Source: Aldehydirespirator sp028819505
GTDB lineage: Bacteria; Actinomycetota; Acidimicrobiia; Acidimicrobiales; Aldehydirespiratoraceae
Length of the DNA: 64,000 nt
Assembly (NCBI GenBank): GCA_965207755.1
Contig: OZ242297.1
Location: forward strand, 1,736,001-1,800,000
Reading direction: 5' to 3'
Position numbers and translations under genes: made by a program. Positions within the stretch are counted from its first letter, which is position 1. Each line of letters opens with the position of its first letter. The notes under the pieces are model-generated. The model made no database searches. It had not been told where the DNA came from and saw only the letters and a program-made list of their open reading frames with translations. Below, piece after piece: positions 17,588 to 25,555 of this stretch.

Positions 17588-18667
17588 TCAGTCGCGCGCC
17601 AGGCCTGGTGCGGGCTCGGCGCGGCGTGGTGCTGCCCGCCTGGCTGCGGTCTCGGCGATCTGCTCGCAGCGTCGTGCCCGCTGGGCCTGCTCGGTGATGT
17701 AGTCGGCGACGATTGGCCGGGCCTGGTCTGCTGCGGGCAGCGATGCCGCCGTCTGGTGCAGCGCGTCGGGCAGCCCGGCAGCGAGCTCTTCGGCGCGGCG
17801 TGCGGTGGCGAGCTTGCCGAGACCCAGCGCGTCGGCCAGCCGGATGAGGGCCTCGGCACGGTCCGCTGTGCTGATGCGGTAGTCGCTCCCGATCTTCATG
17901 GCGGTGCGCAGCTTCGGGATCGGGGTGCGGCACCGGTACGGCAGCCAGGTGCAGGCGTCGTACAGCGGGGCGAGTGCCCGGTTGCCGCCGGCGAGCAGGA
18001 TCGAGAAGTTCTTGGCGTGGGCGTCGGCATGGACCACCAACCACTGCAGGACCAGCAGGTCGCGCAACTGATCGACGGCCGCGGCGGCTCCGGATGCCCC
18101 GACTACCCGTCTCAATAGCGATGCCGCTTCTGTTGGGGAGGGGCCCCCGTCGCGCTGGTACCTGTAGTCGGGATGCAGCCCGGACGCCTGGCAGAGGTCC
18201 TCTTGATGGATACGCATCAGCCGCCCGCCACGAATAGCCCTGTCATATCGAGTGACCACGATCGCTTCGAGATCGCCGCTACGGATCACCCCGGTGGAGG
18301 GAGCCCGCACGCCGAGACGGCTGGCCGTGGCCATCGTCACATGCTCCATCAGCGCTTCGTGCGCGTATGCCTTGCCTTGGTGGCCGTGGTCCACGGCCAG
18401 ACGGCCCAGCAGCATTGCCGGCAGCGGGTCGGGCTGCTTGCGCGCCGCGCGGCCGGTGGCCTCGGTACGGGCTATGACCGCGGTGCTCGATGCATAGAAC
18501 GCCACGACGCGGTCGTCGTGGGTGACCACCCATGTGCGGCTCGCTCCTTCCCGCTGGTTGCGGGGCGCTCTGCGGCGCAGCCACTCGTTGAGAGTCTCGT
18601 CGCCGCAGTCGAAGCGGGCTGTGTCGTGGTCCGCGGTGAGTAGTTCCGGTCCGCGGTACGCGCTCAC
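17588..18667 (-). CDS. Chimera of a GNAT toxin N-terminus and a HipA kinase C-terminus
   Basis: The first ~115 residues match GNAT toxins paired with DUF1778 antitoxins (FDCGDETLNEWLRRRAPRNQ, SRTWVVTHDDRVVAFYA, LLGRLAVDHGHQGKAYAHEA). The GNAT fold stops before its last strands, and the acetyl-CoA loop is QGKAYA rather than a QGxGxG form. From about residue 118 (LGVRAPSTGVI, LEAIVVTRYDR) the sequence becomes the C-terminal lobe of HipA, including RIHQEDLCQASGL, the catalytic HADAHAKNFSI and LAPLYDA. The HipA ATP-binding N-lobe is absent. I infer a deletion fusion of two toxin genes with an open frame that is probably inactive as either enzyme. The start is GTG overlapping the antitoxin stop. 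Confidence 0.8.
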   Translation of the reverse strand: MSAYRGPELLTADHDTARFDCGDETLNEWLRRRAPRNQREGASRTWVVTHDDRVVAFYASSTAVIARTEATGRAARKQPDPLPAMLLGRLAVDHGHQGKAYAHEALMEHVTMATASRLGVRAPSTGVIRSGDLEAIVVTRYDRAIRGGRLMRIHQEDLCQASGLHPDYRYQRDGGPSPTEAASLLRRVVGASGAAAAVDQLRDLLVLQWLVVHADAHAKNFSILLAGGNRALAPLYDACTWLPYRCRTPIPKLRTAMKIGSDYRISTADRAEALIRLADALGLGKLATARRAEELAAGLPDALHQTAASLPAADQARPIVADYITEQAQRARRCEQIAETAARRAAPRRAEPAPGLARD

Positions 18668-18936
18668 TCGGCGTCCAGCACCGACGGCTCGGCCAGCAGC
18701 GCCGCGATCCTCGGCTTGGGCGCCGGTGGCCGGTCAAGGATCTGGTGGAGTTCGTCCCACGCCTCAGATGACAGCGCGAAGACCCGCCGGTCTGCCAAAT
18801 CATCCATCGCGGCGGCGATGGCATGGCTGACCACATACTCGTTCAAGGACATCCCTGCATCGGCGAGAACCCGGCGCACGATGGTGTCCTCAGCCGGGGT
18901 GACTCGTATCGACCATCGCTGAGTCTTGGTATCCAC
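18664..18936 (-). CDS. DUF1778 ribbon-helix-helix antitoxin
   Basis: The 90-residue product has an N-terminal RHH segment (QRWSIRVTPAEDTIVRRVLA, MSLNEYVVSHAIAAA) and a C-terminal toxin-binding tail (FALSSEAWDELHQILDRPPA), the layout of TacA/AtaR antitoxins, which neutralise tRNA-acetylating GNAT toxins and repress their own promoter. It starts with GTG at 18936, six bases after a TACAAT -10 box, so it is probably translated from an almost leaderless transcript. Its stop overlaps the chimera start by 4 bp (GTGA). The antitoxin looks intact although its partner is altered. Confidence 0.88.
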   Translation of the reverse strand: MDTKTQRWSIRVTPAEDTIVRRVLADAGMSLNEYVVSHAIAAAMDDLADRRVFALSSEAWDELHQILDRPPAPKPRIAALLAEPSVLDAE

Positions 18937-18942
18937 GCCGCC

Positions 18943-18948
18943 ATTGTA
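18943..18948 (-). promoter_or_regulatory. -10 box of the antitoxin gene
   Basis: TACAAT on the minus strand lies six bases before the GTG start. A clear -35 at normal spacing is not visible (TTGTGT is only 14 bases upstream). RHH antitoxins usually bind near such sites. Confidence 0.45.
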
Positions 18949-19044
18949 CGTCGATTAGGCATACACAACGCTGGCTTCGATTAGATGCGACGGCAAGGAC
19001 CGTGAAGGGGGCATGTTGTTGAAATGAGACTACGCCACTGTGTT

Positions 19045-19920
19045 CTATCCCAGGAACCCCCGCAGAGCCGCCAGGACCCGTTCGGGCGCCTCCTCAGCGA
19101 CGAAGTGGCCGCAGTCGGCGAACTCGTGGACCTCGACATTGGTGAGTTCTGATCGCCAGCGGTCGAGTTCCTTCGTCCGGAAGGCGATGTCCTTGGCGCC
19201 CCAGAGGACGAGTGCCGGTCTGGTGCAGAAGGCGGCGCGGTCCTGCCAGATCTCCTGGAGCCAGTCGGTGGCACCGACGATGTGACCCGGCAGCGCGGCG
19301 TTGGCGGCGCGCGCCGCCGCGTTGGGCTGGGCGCTGCGGTAGTGCTCTATGACTTCGGCCGTCAGCACCTCCTTGTTCCCGACCGCTCGGGGCATGACGC
19401 CGTTGACGAAGAAGTTGCGCCGCTTGATGAGGTACTGCCCCAGCGGGCTGGCCATCATCCTGCTGAAGAACCAGAAGTGAGGGTCGCGGTTCACCGGCCA
19501 GCACCAGGTGTTGGCGATGATCAGCCGCTTGACGCGATCCGGGTTCCGGCGGGCGAAGTCGAGCCCGATCGGCCCGCCCCAGTCCGTCAAGAACAGCGTC
19601 ACGTCCCGCAGGTCCAGATCGTCCAGCAGTGCCGCGAACGCCTCGGCGTGTGCGGCAGGATGGTGGTCGTCCTTGCGGTCGCTGCGAGACGAGAGCCCGA
19701 AGCCGATGTGATCGGGCGCGACGCAGCGGAACTCCGACCGTAGTCCCGTGATCAGGTGCCGGAACTCGAACGACCACGCCGGATTGCCGTGCACGAAGAC
19801 GACCGGTTCCCCCGAACCCTCATCCACGTAGTGCATGGCCTGGCCGCGGGGCGTTGTGAAGAAGCGATTCTCAAAGGGAAACAAGTCGTCCGACACCCAA
19901 GCCAGCCGCACCCCGGGCAT
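19045..19920 (-). CDS. Haloalkane-dehalogenase-like alpha/beta hydrolase
   Basis: The sequence has the alpha/beta-hydrolase layout of haloalkane dehalogenases: FVHGNPAWSFEFRHL with the oxyanion-hole residues, a nucleophile elbow LFLTDWGGPIGLDFA in which Asp is the nucleophile and the next Trp could bind halide, an acidic residue in LWGAKDIAF, and the catalytic His in FADCGHFVAEEAPERV. The Asp nucleophile separates it from ordinary esterases. I chose the ATG at 19920, preceded by GGTGAG; a GTG 12 bases upstream is possible. Neighbouring genes give no clue to the substrate, and some members of this family do other hydrolyses. Confidence 0.82.
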   Translation of the reverse strand: MPGVRLAWVSDDLFPFENRFFTTPRGQAMHYVDEGSGEPVVFVHGNPAWSFEFRHLITGLRSEFRCVAPDHIGFGLSSRSDRKDDHHPAAHAEAFAALLDDLDLRDVTLFLTDWGGPIGLDFARRNPDRVKRLIIANTWCWPVNRDPHFWFFSRMMASPLGQYLIKRRNFFVNGVMPRAVGNKEVLTAEVIEHYRSAQPNAAARAANAALPGHIVGATDWLQEIWQDRAAFCTRPALVLWGAKDIAFRTKELDRWRSELTNVEVHEFADCGHFVAEEAPERVLAALRGFLG

Positions 19921-19941
19921 GACACTGCTCACCCAGCGAGG

Positions 19942-20097
19942 CTAACGGCGCCAGCGGGTCGCAATGCCGCCGCGCTCTTGAGTCAGGTTCTTGACTGAGA
20001 CGATCTGGATGACGTTGCCGCAGGTGTCGTTGAACACGGCGATGACCTGGTCGTCGACCTCAGTCGGCGGCTGGGTGAACGTGACCCCGGCGGGTCT
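19942..20097 (-). pseudogene. C-terminal fragment of a glyoxalase/VOC-fold protein
   Basis: A short open stretch encodes GVTFTQPPTEVDDQVIAVFN followed by DTCGNVIQIV, the ending typical of VOC (glyoxalase/bleomycin-resistance) proteins, in which the late metal-site strand reads D-x-x-GN-x-x-x-I/L. It has no start codon or upstream domain, so it is a remnant left of the dehalogenase-like gene. Confidence 0.6.
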
Positions 20098-20432
20098 CGG
20101 GGTCGAGTGGACGGTCGAGCGGGTCGTCGGCGTCAGCCGACATGTCAGCGCGGGATGCTCCCGTATGTGACGCGGCTGTCATGGCTTCTCCCTTCGCCCA
20201 TTGAGGGCCTCGGATCTGACACTGGTGGGAAGCCTAGTGAAATCCGTATGGGAACCACACAAATCTGCATAAATTGCAACAAAATATTGGTATCTGCGAA
20301 CGCGCCCCTCTGGCAGCGGTCCAGCGGCTCGACGAGGTGGCACGGGAAGTAGAGCGCGACTGCCAGTGCTGTCCACGGGCAGCGACCCTTGGCAGGGGAG
20401 GCCACCCTCCACACCTGGTAGCGGTCCGCGGG
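20098..20432. other. Accessory DNA without an identifiable gene
   Basis: The stretch includes an AT-rich patch (about 20225-20295, with TGCATAAATTGCAAC) unlike the surrounding GC-rich sequence. I see no supported gene. Together with the fragments on both sides it looks like rearranged DNA at an insertion hotspot. Confidence 0.5.
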
Positions 20433-20704
20433 TCAGGACTCGACTAGGGCCGGGAGGCGGTCTGCGTACTCTTCGAGCGGACGGCGCTCGATCCAGCCGT
20501 CGGTGTCTGCCGGCCTCCAGCGGCGGATCTCGGCGACGCGGTCGCGCCAGCGGGAAGGAATACCTCTGAGGCCGAAACGCGCGCCGAGCACCGCCCCGGC
20601 GGGCGGGGAGTTGCTGTCGGTGTCGCCGCCTGCGTTCATCACGGCGACCATCCCCTCCTCGAAGCTGGTCGGATGCCGCGACGCCCACAGCGCAGCCGTC
20701 AGCC
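20433..20704 (-). pseudogene. C-terminal fragment of an ADP-ribosylglycohydrolase (DraG/MacroD-type)
   Basis: The frame reads LTAALWASRHPTSFEEGMV, then AVMNAGGDTDSNSPPAGAVL and GARFGLRGIPSRWRDRV. The GGDTDS motif and the following G-x-x-x-GA helix are hallmarks of the metal-binding C-terminal part of ADP-ribosylglycohydrolases. The N-terminal part is missing; the fragment begins exactly where the DUF4143 ATPase gene ends (about 20700), indicating truncation by insertion. Confidence 0.72.
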
Positions 20705-21910
20705 CCAGAGGCCGGCTATGGGAACGGCCTCGATCCCGGCGTCCAGGCCGAAACGACTTGGCCCGGTGTGGAACACGACCCCTCCGGCGAACATCTTCGG
20801 CGCAAGCCTGTCTCTCAGCCAGACGATGTGGCGAGCGTCGCGGCGGGTCGGCGCGCTCGACGACTTGACCTCGAAGGCTGCGACCCGGCTCCCTAACTCC
20901 ACGACCAGGTCGATCTCGTGCTCACCGCCCTGGGTGCGCAGATGGTGCATCTGGATCCGGCCGGCCGACGCCTCCACCTCCGTGCGGAGCTGTGCAGCGA
21001 CGAAGGTGTCCAGTATACGCCCCCGGGCGGCCCCGTCGAGTTTGAGGGCCTCGCGGTCGGTGCCCATCAGCCACGCGGCCAGACCAGAGTCCGTCACGTA
21101 GCGCTTAGGTGTCGATGTGAGCCGCTTGAGCCGCCGGGTGTGCCACGCGGGCACATCGTCGAGGAGGCGCAGCACCCTCAGCGTCTCCAGATAGCTCAAG
21201 GCGGTTCTCCGGTCGAGGCCAGCGTCTCGGGCCAGCGAGGCCTCCGACACGGCGCCGGATGTATGCAGGGCGCAGGCGATCAAGCAGCGGCGCATCGATT
21301 CCGGGCTGGGTCGCCGGCCGACATCGCGGGACAGCTCGCCGAGATCGCGGCTGGCGGCCACCTCCACGTAGGTCCGCATCCAGTCGTCGCGGGCGCCCGC
21401 GGCCGACGCCGCCAGTGCGCCGGGGAAGCCGCCGTCGAGCGCGATATCGATGTAGCCCAGCACATCCGGCGGGTTCGCAGGCACGGCGAAGCGGCGGTCG
21501 GTATCCCATCGGTCGAACAGTGCCGGGCCCGCGGCGTCGCCGAAGCGCTCCCGGCCGGTCAATGGCCACAGCCGCGTGTTTAGGACGCGCCCGGTGAGCG
21601 GCCACTGGCCGACGTGCAGGTCGTTGCGGGCCGATCCGGTCACGATGTAACGGCCCGGCGGCGTGAGGGAGGCGTCCACGGCCCGCTTCAGGGCGCCCAG
21701 AATCCCGGGGGCGTGCTGCCACTCGTCGATCAGCAGGGGGAACGGCCCCTCGCGGATGGCTGCGTCGGGATCGTCGAGGGCCAACCCTCGCTCTGCTCCA
21801 CGGTCGAGCCGCAGCGCCGAGTTCGCATGGCGCAGCGCGGTGGTGGTCTTGCCCACCGCCCGAGGGCCGGTGATGAACTCGGCGGGCCAACTGCTGAGGT
21901 GTTGCGCCAA
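20699..21910 (-). CDS. AAA-type ATPase with DUF4143 domain
   Basis: The product has a P-loop near the N-terminus (ITGPRAVGKTTTALRHA), a Walker B-like LLIDEWQHAP, the YIVTGSARND sensor segment, and the C-terminal DUF4143 domain ending in a PD-(D/E)XK-like core (GEHEIDLVVELGSRVAAFEVKSS). Such proteins are common solitary genes in accessory DNA and are of uncertain function; DNA binding or toxin-like roles have been suggested. The start is TTG at 21910, but the frame runs upstream (GYTTRIADGV) to a stop without an ATG, so the N-terminus may be truncated or begin at a rare codon. Confidence 0.85.
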   Translation of the reverse strand: MAQHLSSWPAEFITGPRAVGKTTTALRHANSALRLDRGAERGLALDDPDAAIREGPFPLLIDEWQHAPGILGALKRAVDASLTPPGRYIVTGSARNDLHVGQWPLTGRVLNTRLWPLTGRERFGDAAGPALFDRWDTDRRFAVPANPPDVLGYIDIALDGGFPGALAASAAGARDDWMRTYVEVAASRDLGELSRDVGRRPSPESMRRCLIACALHTSGAVSEASLARDAGLDRRTALSYLETLRVLRLLDDVPAWHTRRLKRLTSTPKRYVTDSGLAAWLMGTDREALKLDGAARGRILDTFVAAQLRTEVEASAGRIQMHHLRTQGGEHEIDLVVELGSRVAAFEVKSSSAPTRRDARHIVWLRDRLAPKMFAGGVVFHTGPSRFGLDAGIEAVPIAGLWG

Positions 21911-21974
21911 GACACCGTCGGCAATGCGAGTCGTGTAGCCGTCGATGCGTTCAGACTACCGGCACCTAGCCTTT

Positions 21975-22006
21975 CATGCATAAATTATCGGGGATGTTTA
22001 TGCATG
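21975..22006. promoter_or_regulatory. Inverted repeat upstream of the DUF4143 ATPase gene
   Basis: CATGCATAAA (21975-21984) and TTTATGCATG (21997-22006) are perfect inverted repeats with a 12-base spacer, and ATTTATGAG follows as a further half-like element. The element lies about 65 bp upstream of the ATPase start in an AT-rich patch and probably acts as an operator or part of the promoter. Confidence 0.6.
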
Positions 22007-22047
22007 ATTTATGAGCCTCATTCCTGCATCATTTCTCCGGTCGCCGG

Positions 22048-22737
22048 CTAGGCGTCGAGGATGGCGGCTACCTCGTCGTCGGTCAGGCGGCGGAAGGCTC
22101 GGCGGTCTTTGCCGCGGTCGAGGACGGCGGCCTCGAGGCTCTGGGCGCTGAGGGTGCGATCGGGGCCGGCGAGGGCGGCGACCGCCGCCCGGACGCCTTC
22201 GGCGAGGCTTCTGGGCGCGTCGGGCAGGGCCTCCTCGAAGCGCTCCGATATCTCCTCGGTCTCGCCGCCGAGCACCACCCAGTCGTCCTCGTCGACCACG
22301 GTGCCGTCGTAGAGGATGTGGAACAGCTGGTCGCCGCGGCCGTCGCCGTCGAGGCCGATCTCGGCCACCAGGATCTCCACCTCCATCGGCTTGAACTCGT
22401 GGGTGAAGACCTGCCCGAGGCTCTGGGCGTAGGCGTTGGCCAGACTGCGGGCGTCCACGTCCTCGCGGCTGAAGGCGAAGCCCTTCAAGTCGGCGTGGCG
22501 CACCCCGGCGATGCGGAGCTGGTCGAACTCGTTGTAGCGGCCCACCCCCGCGAAGGCGATGCGGTCGTAGATCTCGCTCACCTTGCGCAGCGTGCTGGAT
22601 GTGTTCTCGGCCACGATGGCGATGCCGCCGCCGTAGCGGAAGGCGACCAGGCTGCGGCCCCGGGCGATGCCCTTCTGGGCGTAGTCGGCCTTGTCCTTCA
22701 TCATCTGCTCGGGCGGGGCGTAGAAGGGCATCGTCAT
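22048..22737 (-). CDS. prcA: 20S proteasome alpha subunit PrcA
   Basis: PrcA forms the outer, non-catalytic rings of the 20S core particle and its gate, where Arc docks. The product begins MTMPFYAPPEQMMKDKADYA, then KGIARGRSLVAFRYGGGIAI, matching the start of other actinobacterial PrcA, and ends RRAFRRLTDDEVAAILDA. I chose the ATG at 22737, preceded by a GGGGGG ribosome-binding stretch; a GTG at 22746 and an ATG at 22731 are alternatives. It lies 43 bp after prcB. Unlike PrcB it has no N-terminal Thr nucleophile. Confidence 0.96.
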   Translation of the reverse strand: MTMPFYAPPEQMMKDKADYAQKGIARGRSLVAFRYGGGIAIVAENTSSTLRKVSEIYDRIAFAGVGRYNEFDQLRIAGVRHADLKGFAFSREDVDARSLANAYAQSLGQVFTHEFKPMEVEILVAEIGLDGDGRGDQLFHILYDGTVVDEDDWVVLGGETEEISERFEEALPDAPRSLAEGVRAAVAALAGPDRTLSAQSLEAAVLDRGKDRRAFRRLTDDEVAAILDA

Positions 22738-22780
22738 CGCCGGCACCCCCCCGTGCTCGAGGATCGGGCCGAGAGCATCG

Positions 22781-23635
22781 TCATGACGCGCTCGCTCCGT
22801 CGCCCCCGCGCCGGCTGCGGTGGCGGCGCAGCAGCCGCTCGGTGCGGCGGCGCAACTCGGCGTCGTCGAGGCGCACGTAGCCGTCGGCGTCGATCACGGC
22901 CACCACCGGGAACACGTCGCGCACCGGGTCGGGCCCGCCGGTGGCCGAGTCGGCGTCGGAGGCCACATACAGGGCATCCAGCACCAGGTCGGTGGCCGCG
23001 GCCCTCGCCATCGACGGGCGGTATCCCAGCTTCACCACGGTGTCGGCGTGCAGCGAGCCCGAGCCGGTGGCCGCGTGGTCCCGCTCCTCGTAGCGCCCGC
23101 CGGTGACGTCGTACTCGAATATGCGACCCTTGGAGGCCGCCGTGTCGAAGCCGGCGAAGATCGGCACCACCACCAGTCCCTGCAGGGCGGAGGGCAGGTT
23201 GGCCCTCACCATCTGGCCGAGCTGGTTGGCCTTGCCCTCCAGGCTGATGGGCATGCCCTCCACCTTCTCGTAGTGCTCGAGCTGGAGCTGGAACAGCCTC
23301 ACCATCTCGGCCGAGGGTCCGGCCGCGCCGGCGATGGCCACGCCGGAGTGACGGTCGGCGGGGAACACCTTCTCGATGCGGTGGTTGCTGATCAGATGCC
23401 CGGCGGTGGCTCGCCGGTCGCCCGCCATGACCACCCCCGAGCCGTAGCGCACGGCCACGCAGGTGGTGCCGTGGGGGATCTCCGGCCGCGCCTGCGGGCG
23501 CCGGACCGCCGCGCCCAGCGGACCGGCCTCAGGGCCGGCGCCGGTGAGGCGCAGCAGCGCGGCGAAGTCGGGGCCGGGATCGTCGTGCGGCCCGAAGCGG
23601 GGCAGGCTCACCCGCGGGCTCCTGGGACGCCGCAC
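22781..23635 (-). CDS. prcB: 20S proteasome beta subunit PrcB
   Basis: PrcB is the catalytic subunit of the core particle. A propeptide of about 56 residues ends PEIPHG and is followed by the nucleophile Thr57 of TTCVAVRYGSGVVMAGDRRA, so self-cleavage would leave an N-terminal threonine, as in Mycobacterium. Downstream motifs include LEHYEKVEGMPISLEGK, GSGSLHADTVVKLGY and SDADSATGGPDPVRDVFP. The start is GTG at 23635, with a second GTG at 23611. The C-terminal tail is basic (RRHRSRRGG). Confidence 0.96.
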   Translation of the reverse strand: MRRPRSPRVSLPRFGPHDDPGPDFAALLRLTGAGPEAGPLGAAVRRPQARPEIPHGTTCVAVRYGSGVVMAGDRRATAGHLISNHRIEKVFPADRHSGVAIAGAAGPSAEMVRLFQLQLEHYEKVEGMPISLEGKANQLGQMVRANLPSALQGLVVVPIFAGFDTAASKGRIFEYDVTGGRYEERDHAATGSGSLHADTVVKLGYRPSMARAAATDLVLDALYVASDADSATGGPDPVRDVFPVVAVIDADGYVRLDDAELRRRTERLLRRHRSRRGGDGASAS

Positions 23636-23753
23636 CCCACGCAGGCCGAGCGCATCATCCGGGTGGCGGCCGCCGTCGCCCGCCGCCCGGCAGGCCGTCC
23701 GCGTCGGTCACCGCCACAGCCACGCCAGCGCACGGTCCCGGCGGCGGACACCG

Positions 23754-23948
23754 TCACTCGCCGCCCTTTTGGATGTAGCTCTTGACGAAGTCCTCGGCGT
23801 TGGTCTCGAGCACCTCGTCGATCTCGTCGAGCAGGTCGTCGAGCTGGGCCTTGATGTCGGAGCCCCGCTCGGACGCGGGGGGCGCCTCCTCCACGGACTG
23901 CTCGCGGCTCGCCGGCGCGGGCCTGCGGATCTGCTCTCGTTCGGCCAC
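23754..23948 (-). CDS. pup: Prokaryotic ubiquitin-like protein Pup
   Basis: Pup is the 64-residue disordered tag joined by PafA to lysines of proteins destined for the proteasome. The coiled-coil-forming core (SDIKAQLDDLLDEIDEVLE) binds Arc, and the C-terminus reads FVKSYIQKGGE. It already ends in Glu, so deamidation of a terminal Gln by Dop is not needed here. The start is GTG, with GGGAGG about seven bases upstream. The gene lies between dop and prcB, its standard place. Confidence 0.96.
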   Translation of the reverse strand: MAEREQIRRPAPASREQSVEEAPPASERGSDIKAQLDDLLDEIDEVLETNAEDFVKSYIQKGGE

Positions 23949-23995
23949 TGCATTCCTCCCGGCTCGGCGCCTCGGTCTGACTGTCCACGAGGAGG

Positions 23996-25513
23996 CTACG
24001 CGCCCGCGGCCCCCAAGCGGCGAAGCAGCTCGATCGCGGAGCCGCACTCGTCGAACATCTTGCCCACGTGGGCGACGGTCCCCCTGGTCGGCTCGGTCAT
24101 GGAGACCCGTCGCAGCGAGCCCTCGCCCACATCGAACACGATCGAATCCCAGTTGGCCGCCACCACCTCGGCCGCGAAGCGCTGCAGGCAGCGCCCCCTG
24201 AAGAAGGCGCGGGTGTCGGGCGGCGGCTCGGTCATGGCCAGCTCGGCCTCGGCCTCGTCCACCAGGGTCTCCAGCCCTGCCCTGGCCGCCAGCGACTTCG
24301 CAGGCCGCAGGTCGTGGTACTGGATGTCGAGGGCCCGGAGCCGGGCGTCCTGGGAGTCGAGGCCGTGGCGGGACCGGAATCCCTCCAACAGCCGGAGTTT
24401 GGCCACCCAGTCGATCTGGGCGGCGACCTCCGTCGGGTCGCGCTCCAGACCGCCGAGCACCGCCTCCCAGCGGCTCAGCACCTCCTTCGCGACTTCGCCG
24501 CCCACCGCGTCCGCGCCCCTCGTCTCCACGTAGGCGCGGGCCGCGGCCAGCAGTTCCCACTGGGCACCCAGGGCGGTGATCGTGGAGCCGTCGACGAGTT
24601 CCAGCGGCTCTCGCAGCGAAAGGTCGCGGCTCACCTGGCGAAGCGCCGCCACCGGCGCGGCGAAGCGCAGCTCGCGGGGCACGGCGTCGTCCTCGGTGAG
24701 GGCCATCACCAGGGCAGTGGTGCCGACTTTGAGGAACGTCGCGACCTGCGACATGTTGGCGTCGCCCACGATCACGTGCAGGCGCCGGTACTTGGCCGCG
24801 TCGGCGTGGGGCTCGTCGCGGGTGTTGACGATGGGGCGTTTGAGGGTGGTCTCCAGCCCGACCTCCTCCTCGATGAAGTCGGCCCGCTGGGAGATCTGGT
24901 AGCCAGCCTCGTCCAGGCGCATGCCGGAGGTCTCGCTGCCCATCTTGCCGGCGCCGCAGAAGATCTGGCGGGTCACGAAGTGCGCGGTGGCGTGGGTGAC
25001 GATGCGCGAGAACGGCACCGCCCGGCTCACCAGGTAGTTCTCGTGGCAGCCGTAGCTGTTGCCCTTGCCGTCGGAGTTGTTCTTGTAGACCACGATCTCC
25101 TCGCCCGGCGGCAGCAGCATCCGGGCCGCCTCCATCGAGCGGGCCGCGATCAGCTCGGCGGCCCGGTCGTAGACGACCGCCGAGCGGGCGTCGGCGCACT
25201 CGGGGGTGGACAGCTCGGGATGGGCGTGGTCCACGTAGTAGCGGGCGCCGTTGGTGAGCACCGCGTTCACCAGGTGGGTCTCGATCTCGGGAGCGAGCGC
25301 GCCCGCACCGGCGCCGCCCCGGGCGTCGTTGCCGGGCGTCTCGTCGGTGAAGTCCCAGCCCACCGCGGACCGGCCCGGCTCGGGCGCCTGATGGGTGGCG
25401 ATCAGGTAGGCGTTGATCAGCAGCGACGAGGCCGAGATCGGGTTGGGCTCCGGAGCGCCCCGGTGGACGATGCCGTACTCGGTCTCCAGGCCGAGCGTCT
25501 TGGGGACAGCCAC
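23996..25513 (-). CDS. dop: Depupylase / Pup deamidase Dop
   Basis: Dop removes Pup from modified proteins and in many species deamidates Pup. The 505-residue product has the PafA-like carboxylate-amine ligase fold (LGLETEYGIVHRG, TNGARYYVDHAHPELSTPEC, VYKNNSDGKGNSYGCHENYL, NTRDEPHAD, VGDANMSQVATFLK) and the Dop-loop region around NDARGGAGAGALAPEIE, which distinguishes it from PafA. The start is GTG. Because Pup ends in Glu here, Dop probably serves only in depupylation and Pup recycling. Confidence 0.95.
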   Translation of the reverse strand: MAVPKTLGLETEYGIVHRGAPEPNPISASSLLINAYLIATHQAPEPGRSAVGWDFTDETPGNDARGGAGAGALAPEIETHLVNAVLTNGARYYVDHAHPELSTPECADARSAVVYDRAAELIAARSMEAARMLLPPGEEIVVYKNNSDGKGNSYGCHENYLVSRAVPFSRIVTHATAHFVTRQIFCGAGKMGSETSGMRLDEAGYQISQRADFIEEEVGLETTLKRPIVNTRDEPHADAAKYRRLHVIVGDANMSQVATFLKVGTTALVMALTEDDAVPRELRFAAPVAALRQVSRDLSLREPLELVDGSTITALGAQWELLAAARAYVETRGADAVGGEVAKEVLSRWEAVLGGLERDPTEVAAQIDWVAKLRLLEGFRSRHGLDSQDARLRALDIQYHDLRPAKSLAARAGLETLVDEAEAELAMTEPPPDTRAFFRGRCLQRFAAEVVAANWDSIVFDVGEGSLRRVSMTEPTRGTVAHVGKMFDECGSAIELLRRLGAAGA

Positions 25514-25555
25514 GGCCCGGACGCTAGCGAGACGAGCGGAGAAGCGAAGAGTGGG

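Noticed and set aside
15082..17697. An 871-codon plus-strand frame opposite pafB and pafA
   Set aside because: It only mirrors pafB and pafA, which carry all their family motifs on the minus strand. No recognisable domain occurs in it.
7000..22000. Insertion sequences or integrases flanking the accessory blocks
   Set aside because: I found no transposase, integrase or terminal inverted repeats at either edge, so I do not claim a specific mobile element.
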